Below are positions 21,418-23,883 of a stretch of 23,883 nucleotides of DNA, piece by piece (the stretch's first letter is position 1; each line of letters starts with the position of its first letter). Under the pieces are notes generated by a model. The model did no database searches. It was given only the letters and a program-made list of their open reading frames with translations, and was not told the DNA's origin. Made by a program: the position numbers and the translations under genes. The stretch lies in IMG/VR virus record IMGVR_UViG_3300027791_000137, positions 1 through 23,883 of that record, one strand, 5' to 3'. The stretch is from a virus.

Positions 21418-21682
21418 TTGATGTGTCCTTTTTGGTTCTAGACTCAACAACTCTGTCTACGCCGCGTTTAAACTTGCGTGGGTCGCCACTTCTAATACTG
21501 TTAATAAAACGCCTCTCTAGATCGGACGCAGTTTCAGCATCGTATGTCTCAGCAATGCGATTAAGTAAATTAATAGAACTTTCAATGAGGTTATTACCTG
21601 TAGTCTGTACAAGTGCATCATTGTCACTAGGAGCTCGAAAGCTACTAAGTTCTTCTAGAATTGATCGTGTTCGTTTTCTCAT
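21407..21682 (-). CDS. Small helical protein, first in the nucleotidyltransferase operon (91 aa)
   Basis: MRKRTRSILEELSSFRAPSD opens with a basic helix and an I-L-E site. The rest is helical (NNLIESSINLLNRIAETYDA, DLERRFINSIRSGDPRKFKR) with a basic C-terminus. Similar small proteins precede the nucleotidyltransferase gene in other marine T4-like phages as I recall; function unknown. A weak ribosome binding site (GGAATAGAG) and a late-like box ACTAAATA lie upstream. It could be an adaptor for the enzymes or an internal head protein. Confidence 0.7.
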   Translation of the reverse strand: MRKRTRSILEELSSFRAPSDNDALVQTTGNNLIESSINLLNRIAETYDAETASDLERRFINSIRSGDPRKFKRGVDRVVESRTKKDTSNDS

Positions 21683-21708
21683 GTTACTCTATTCCGTCCC
21701 TATGTTAC

Positions 21709-21716
21709 TATTTAGT
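21709..21716 (-). promoter_or_regulatory. Late-like promoter box ACTAAATA of the nucleotidyltransferase operon
   Basis: Same octamer as upstream of the cold-shock gene. Start predicted near 21703, 21 nt before ATG 21682. Confidence 0.45.
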
Positions 21717-21762
21717 CGTTACATTACTTAAACTTTCATTAAAGAGATTAATCATAAAGTAC

Positions 21763-21791
21763 TTGACAAATTCATTAAACGACTATATATT
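21763..21791 (+). promoter_or_regulatory. Early sigma-70 promoter of the tRNA unit
   Basis: TTGACA (21763-21768), 17-nt spacer, TATATT (21786-21791). Start near 21798, 15 nt before tRNA-Gly. Confidence 0.9.
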
Positions 21792-21812
21792 AGTAAGTAC
21801 AACACAGGACAG

Positions 21813-21886
21813 GCGGGTGTTGTGTAATGGTAAGACCTTAGGTTTCCAACCTAAAGATAGGAGTTCGATTCTCCTCACCCGCTCCA
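21813..21886 (+). tRNA. trnG: tRNA-Gly (TCC)
   Basis: Acceptor GCGGGTG/CACCCGC, anticodon stem CTTAGG/CCTAAG with loop TTTCCAA, anticodon TCC, T-arm with TTCGATT. Discriminator T as in bacterial Gly tRNAs, and the CCA end is encoded. Confidence 0.97.
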
Positions 21887-21896
21887 TACTGTTGTC

Positions 21897-21972
21897 GCCG
21901 CAATAGCTCAGCTGGTAGAGCAACTGATTTGTAATCAGTAGGTCCGGGGTTCAAATCCTCGTTGCGGCACCA
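21897..21972 (+). tRNA. trnT: tRNA-Thr (TGT)
   Basis: Acceptor GCCGCAA/TTGCGGC, D-arm AGCTCAGCTGGTAGAGCA, anticodon stem ACTGA/TCAGT with loop TTTGTAA, anticodon TGT. T-loop TTCAAAT, discriminator A, CCA encoded. Ten bases after tRNA-Gly, same transcript. Confidence 0.97.
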
Positions 21973-21995
21973 TTTTGTACTAAGAGGAGTCAGTA

Positions 21996-22433
21996 GTGTC
22001 TATTATACTTAATGATAATTTGTTTGACTCATATATTCAGCCAATAGAAAGCACGTCAACATATGATGACCTTACAAAAGTTTGTAGTAAATGCGGAGTT
22101 GAACACTCGATAGAAAATTTTGGCCGCTCTAGTGGTGCAAAATATCGTAGGTCTGAATGTAATTATTGCAACAGAGAGTTAGGAAGAGTCAGACGTGAAT
22201 TAAAACTTGTTACTCCTCCTCCACCTGAAGATCACAGATGTCCAATATGTGAAAAAACATCTGACCAAGTTAAAGGCGCAGGCGGCAAAAAGTCAGGGCA
22301 TTGGTGTTTAGACCATGACCATAAAACACATCTATTTCGCGGCTGGATATGCCATACTTGTAATAGAGCTATTGGCCAACTACAAGATAATGTAAGAATA
22401 TTAGAAAACGCAATTAAATATATTAGTCGTTGA
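21996..22433 (+). CDS. Endonuclease VII family (HNH) protein
   Basis: 145 residues from a GTG start with AGAGGAGT just upstream. An N-terminal zinc ribbon-like pair is present (VCSKCGVEH ... ECNYCNRE). The EndoVII core has RCPICEKT, WCLDHDHKTHLFRGWICHTC with the His-Asp-His of the beta-beta-alpha-metal site, and CNRAIGQLQDNVRILENAI. T4 gp49 (EndoVII) resolves branched DNA during packaging. Stand-alone copies near tRNA genes are also found as homing nucleases. The position directly behind two tRNAs and the zinc ribbon fit either role. It is shorter than or near the usual size for phage EndoVII domains (about 150 aa). Confidence 0.92.
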   Translation: MSIILNDNLFDSYIQPIESTSTYDDLTKVCSKCGVEHSIENFGRSSGAKYRRSECNYCNRELGRVRRELKLVTPPPPEDHRCPICEKTSDQVKGAGGKKSGHWCLDHDHKTHLFRGWICHTCNRAIGQLQDNVRILENAIKYISR

Positions 22434-22457
22434 CTATTAGCTTATAGGAACAATCCA

Positions 22458-22487
22458 TTAGACTTTTCGCTTTTTTAGTGTTATAAT
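22458..22487 (+). promoter_or_regulatory. Early promoter of the oxygenase-like gene
   Basis: TTAGAC (22458-22463), 18-nt spacer, TATAAT (22482-22487) with an extended -10 TG. Start near 22494; AGAAAGGAG precedes the ATG. Confidence 0.7.
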
Positions 22488-22528
22488 TAATTAAATAACA
22501 TTAGGTAAGACTAGAAAGGAGAAAGACA

Positions 22529-23584
22529 ATGGGTGCAAGAAACCATAAGAACTGGCTGGCAAAGCCAACAGTTGAATCAATCAGTAGTGAATGCTACAGT
22601 AGTCATGAAATTTACGAACAAGAGATCGAAAAGATATTTTCTAAAGTTTGGATCCCTATCATTCATGAGAGTGAAATAAAGAATCCAGGAGACTACAGAG
22701 TATCTCAAATTGCATTTCGAAACATAGTTATAATCAATCACGGCGATCGTATTGGATGTTATATCAATCCTGGATTTAGAGGAGTAGCTGGTACAGTTGA
22801 TCCAACTACTGTAATTGAATCTAGAGAACTACATTCAGAAGTAAAATATGGTGGTATGGTATGGACAACACTAAACGATAATCCAACCATGGACGTAGAA
22901 CAATGGACAGACGGTGCATTTGATTGCATCACAACAGCTATTGATACAGAAAAACTAGAAGTGTTTCATTACCATAAAGCAATTATTCCAACAAACTATA
23001 AGTTATGGCATGATACCAACAGCGAGTTCTATCACGACTACATGCACTACTTCAATCGTATAACAGGTTTCAACGATGAATACTTTGCTCGGCCATGTAC
23101 AGGATTTGATAATGGACACGTAAACGTAGGTAGCTTTGAAGTGCAGTACGATAAGTTTGAAGGAGCAACTGATCGAGGAGCATTAAGTTTTCCAGGACTT
23201 CCACCCAACCAGTGGTACATGGTAGACTTGTTTCCAGGATACAACTTTAACCTACGTGGTAGTGCTTTCCGTAGTGACAGTATTACACCACTAGGTCCTA
23301 ATAGTGTGCTTATAGAGTTTAGAGGATATGGCTTGTTAAAAGACACACCCGAAGAACGTAAGCAACGTATAGATCATCACAATACTATATGGGGACCGTT
23401 CGGACGTAACCTGCATGAAGACCTATTAGGTGTAACAGGACAAGGAGTATCAATGGCACCTGGTACAGAGAAGAGACACATATTGCATGGCCGTCATGAA
23501 AACAATACTATACATGATGAAGTTGGTATGCGTCACTATTATGCCGAGTGGGGGAAATATTTAGACATTGACCCATATCAGTAA
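22529..23584 (+). CDS. Ring-hydroxylating oxygenase alpha-subunit homologue lacking the Rieske cluster
   Basis: 351 residues. The N-terminus follows Rieske oxygenase alpha subunits: IYEQEIEKIFSKVWIPIIHE, SEIKNPGDYRVSQI, then GCYIN. Where N-x-C-x-H-R-G and the second C-x2-H should follow, the protein has NPGFRGVAGTVDP and goes straight to ELHSEVKYGGMVWTTLN, so the 2Fe-2S site and roughly 45 residues are missing. The catalytic half is kept: TNYKLWHDTNSEFYHDYMH with H169 and H173, E166 where the bridging acid lies, and NLHEDLLGVTGQGVSM with D298 (or E297) as third iron ligand. Strong ribosome binding site and its own early promoter. Activity without a Rieske centre is unclear: it may use another donor, be a partner subunit, or bind substrate only. 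Substrate unknown. Confidence 0.85.
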   Translation: MGARNHKNWLAKPTVESISSECYSSHEIYEQEIEKIFSKVWIPIIHESEIKNPGDYRVSQIAFRNIVIINHGDRIGCYINPGFRGVAGTVDPTTVIESRELHSEVKYGGMVWTTLNDNPTMDVEQWTDGAFDCITTAIDTEKLEVFHYHKAIIPTNYKLWHDTNSEFYHDYMHYFNRITGFNDEYFARPCTGFDNGHVNVGSFEVQYDKFEGATDRGALSFPGLPPNQWYMVDLFPGYNFNLRGSAFRSDSITPLGPNSVLIEFRGYGLLKDTPEERKQRIDHHNTIWGPFGRNLHEDLLGVTGQGVSMAPGTEKRHILHGRHENNTIHDEVGMRHYYAEWGKYLDIDPYQ

Positions 23585-23593
23585 ACTAAAAGG

Positions 23594-23622
23594 TTGACAA
23601 GTATAAATAAAGATAGTATAGT
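23594..23622 (+). promoter_or_regulatory. Overlapping early and late promoter of the short transcript
   Basis: TTGACA (23594-23599), 17-nt spacer, TATAGT (23617-23622). A perfect late box TATAAATA lies inside the spacer (23602-23609). Starts predicted near 23629 (early) or 23615 (late). Confidence 0.8.
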
Positions 23623-23657
23623 ATAAACATACTAAAAAGTAATACAAGGAATTTACA

Positions 23658-23720
23658 ATGCACAAGACAGCACAACAATCATTTTATTGGTGCCCACCGA
23701 CAAGGAGGGGTTTGTCTTGA
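23658..23720 (+). CDS. Putative 20-residue peptide
   Basis: ATG 23658 to TGA 23718-23720 encodes MHKTAQQSFYWCPPTRRGLS, with AAGGAA eight bases upstream. It is the only ORF in a short promoter-to-terminator unit. Its 3' part contains AGGAGG in the loop of a GACAA/TTGTC hairpin (23699-23716). It could be a micropeptide, a leader peptide or a by-product of a small RNA. No family recognised. Confidence 0.4.
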   Translation: MHKTAQQSFYWCPPTRRGLS

Positions 23721-23752
23721 TGTGACTTTTGTAAAAAAGTAATATTATTATA

Positions 23753-23787
23753 AGCCCTTAGCACAAATAGTGTTAGGGGCTTTTTTT
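23753..23787 (+). terminator. Intrinsic terminator directly before tRNA-Trp
   Basis: A 12-bp stem AGCCCTTAGCAC/GTGTTAGGGGCT (two G-U pairs) with loop AAATA, then seven T (23781-23787). The U-tract touches the first base of tRNA-Trp. Confidence 0.92.
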
Positions 23788-23862
23788 ATGGGTGTAGTGT
23801 TAATGGTAGCACGTGGGATTCCAAATCCTAAAGTTGCGGTTCGAGTCCGTACACCTATGCCA
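23788..23862 (+). tRNA. trnW: tRNA-Trp (CCA)
   Basis: Acceptor ATGGGTG/CACCTAT, D-arm GTGT/GCAC, anticodon stem TGGGA/TCCTA with loop TTCCAAA (anticodon CCA), T-arm TGCGG-TTCGAGT-CCGTA, discriminator G, CCA encoded. The A1-U72 pair and G73 fit bacterial tRNA-Trp. Confidence 0.95.
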
Positions 23863-23867
23863 ATTTA

Positions 23868-23883
23868 CTCGATGTAGCTCAGT
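23868..23883 (+). tRNA. Start of another tRNA, cut by window edge
   Basis: CTCGATG followed by TAGCTCAGT gives a 5' acceptor strand, U8, A9 and the start of a D-arm, five bases after tRNA-Trp. The amino acid cannot be told. Confidence 0.7.

Noticed and set aside
21418-21450. Longer start for the Pol-beta nucleotidyltransferase
   Set aside because: Would overlap the upstream gene by 44 bases and lacks a Shine-Dalgarno, whereas ATG 21417 has AAAAAGGA.
22529-23584. Oxygenase homologue as a pseudogene
   Set aside because: Full-length frame, clean in-frame loss of only the Rieske part, promoter and strong RBS all argue for a functional gene.
1-23883. CRISPR arrays, insertion sequences, integrase or attachment sites
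   Set aside because: No regularly spaced repeats, transposase or integrase genes, or target-site duplications were seen.

Overview
This window looks like part of a T4-like myovirus genome that infects a marine alphaproteobacterium. The phage assignment rests on four things: class Ia ribonucleotide reductase genes with a glutaredoxin, repeated NATAAATA late-promoter boxes, dense overlapping genes of the marine T4-like type, and a tRNA/endonuclease VII cluster. The alphaproteobacterial host is inferred from a two-piece, circularly permuted tmRNA at the left edge, the form typical of Alphaproteobacteria. The DNA is AT-rich. A SAR11-type host is plausible but the sequence alone does not prove it.

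Layout, left to right. 1-307: permuted tmRNA (minus strand, cut by the window edge) with a promoter that reads both as sigma-70 and as phage late. 291-1000: small genes. 1004-1538: a cold-shock protein and a small basic protein separated by an intrinsic terminator. 1609-2676: a secreted beta-barrel porin-like protein. 2780-5567: a tail/spike cassette of two proteins capped at both ends by a shared 'VNFNVD' module, followed by a PAAR-lysozyme fusion. 5601-9705: Sm-like protein, glutaredoxin, nrdB and nrdA, with an internal early promoter over an inverted repeat. 9754-11814: a conserved unknown protein and a beta-helix tailspike. 11848-13907: a RecB-like exonuclease and two 2OG-Fe(II) oxygenase-like proteins behind an early promoter. 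13977-15256: a head-associated protein whose gene ends in tandem A-AAA-AAG slippery sites, with an open -1 frame adding 113 residues. 15289-16979: small, mostly basic or Ala/Gly-rich probable head-associated proteins. 17014-18178: a membrane-anchored coiled-coil protein and two structural-type proteins. 18288-21682: an operon with a Pol-beta-type nucleotidyltransferase and a ligase-like nucleotidyltransferase.

From 21763 the plus strand carries tRNA-Gly(TCC), tRNA-Thr(TGT), an endonuclease VII homologue, a ring-hydroxylating-oxygenase alpha-subunit homologue that has lost its Rieske cluster, a short promoter-to-terminator unit with a 20-residue ORF, tRNA-Trp(CCA) and the start of another tRNA.

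Taken together, the early units (TTGACA-17-TATAAT-like promoters) carry nucleotide metabolism, oxygenases and RNA genes. The late units (NATAAATA) carry virion genes. Many head-region proteins begin with a short acidic amphipathic peptide resembling the T4 capsid-targeting sequence ending in a gp21-type L/I-x-E cleavage site. This suggests that several of them, possibly including the ligase-like enzyme, are packaged into the head and delivered into the host. Strongest leads: the phage-borne permuted tmRNA, the probable programmed frameshift, the Rieske-less oxygenase, the four-copy VNFNVD module, and two late genes whose predicted start of transcription coincides with the A of ATG.
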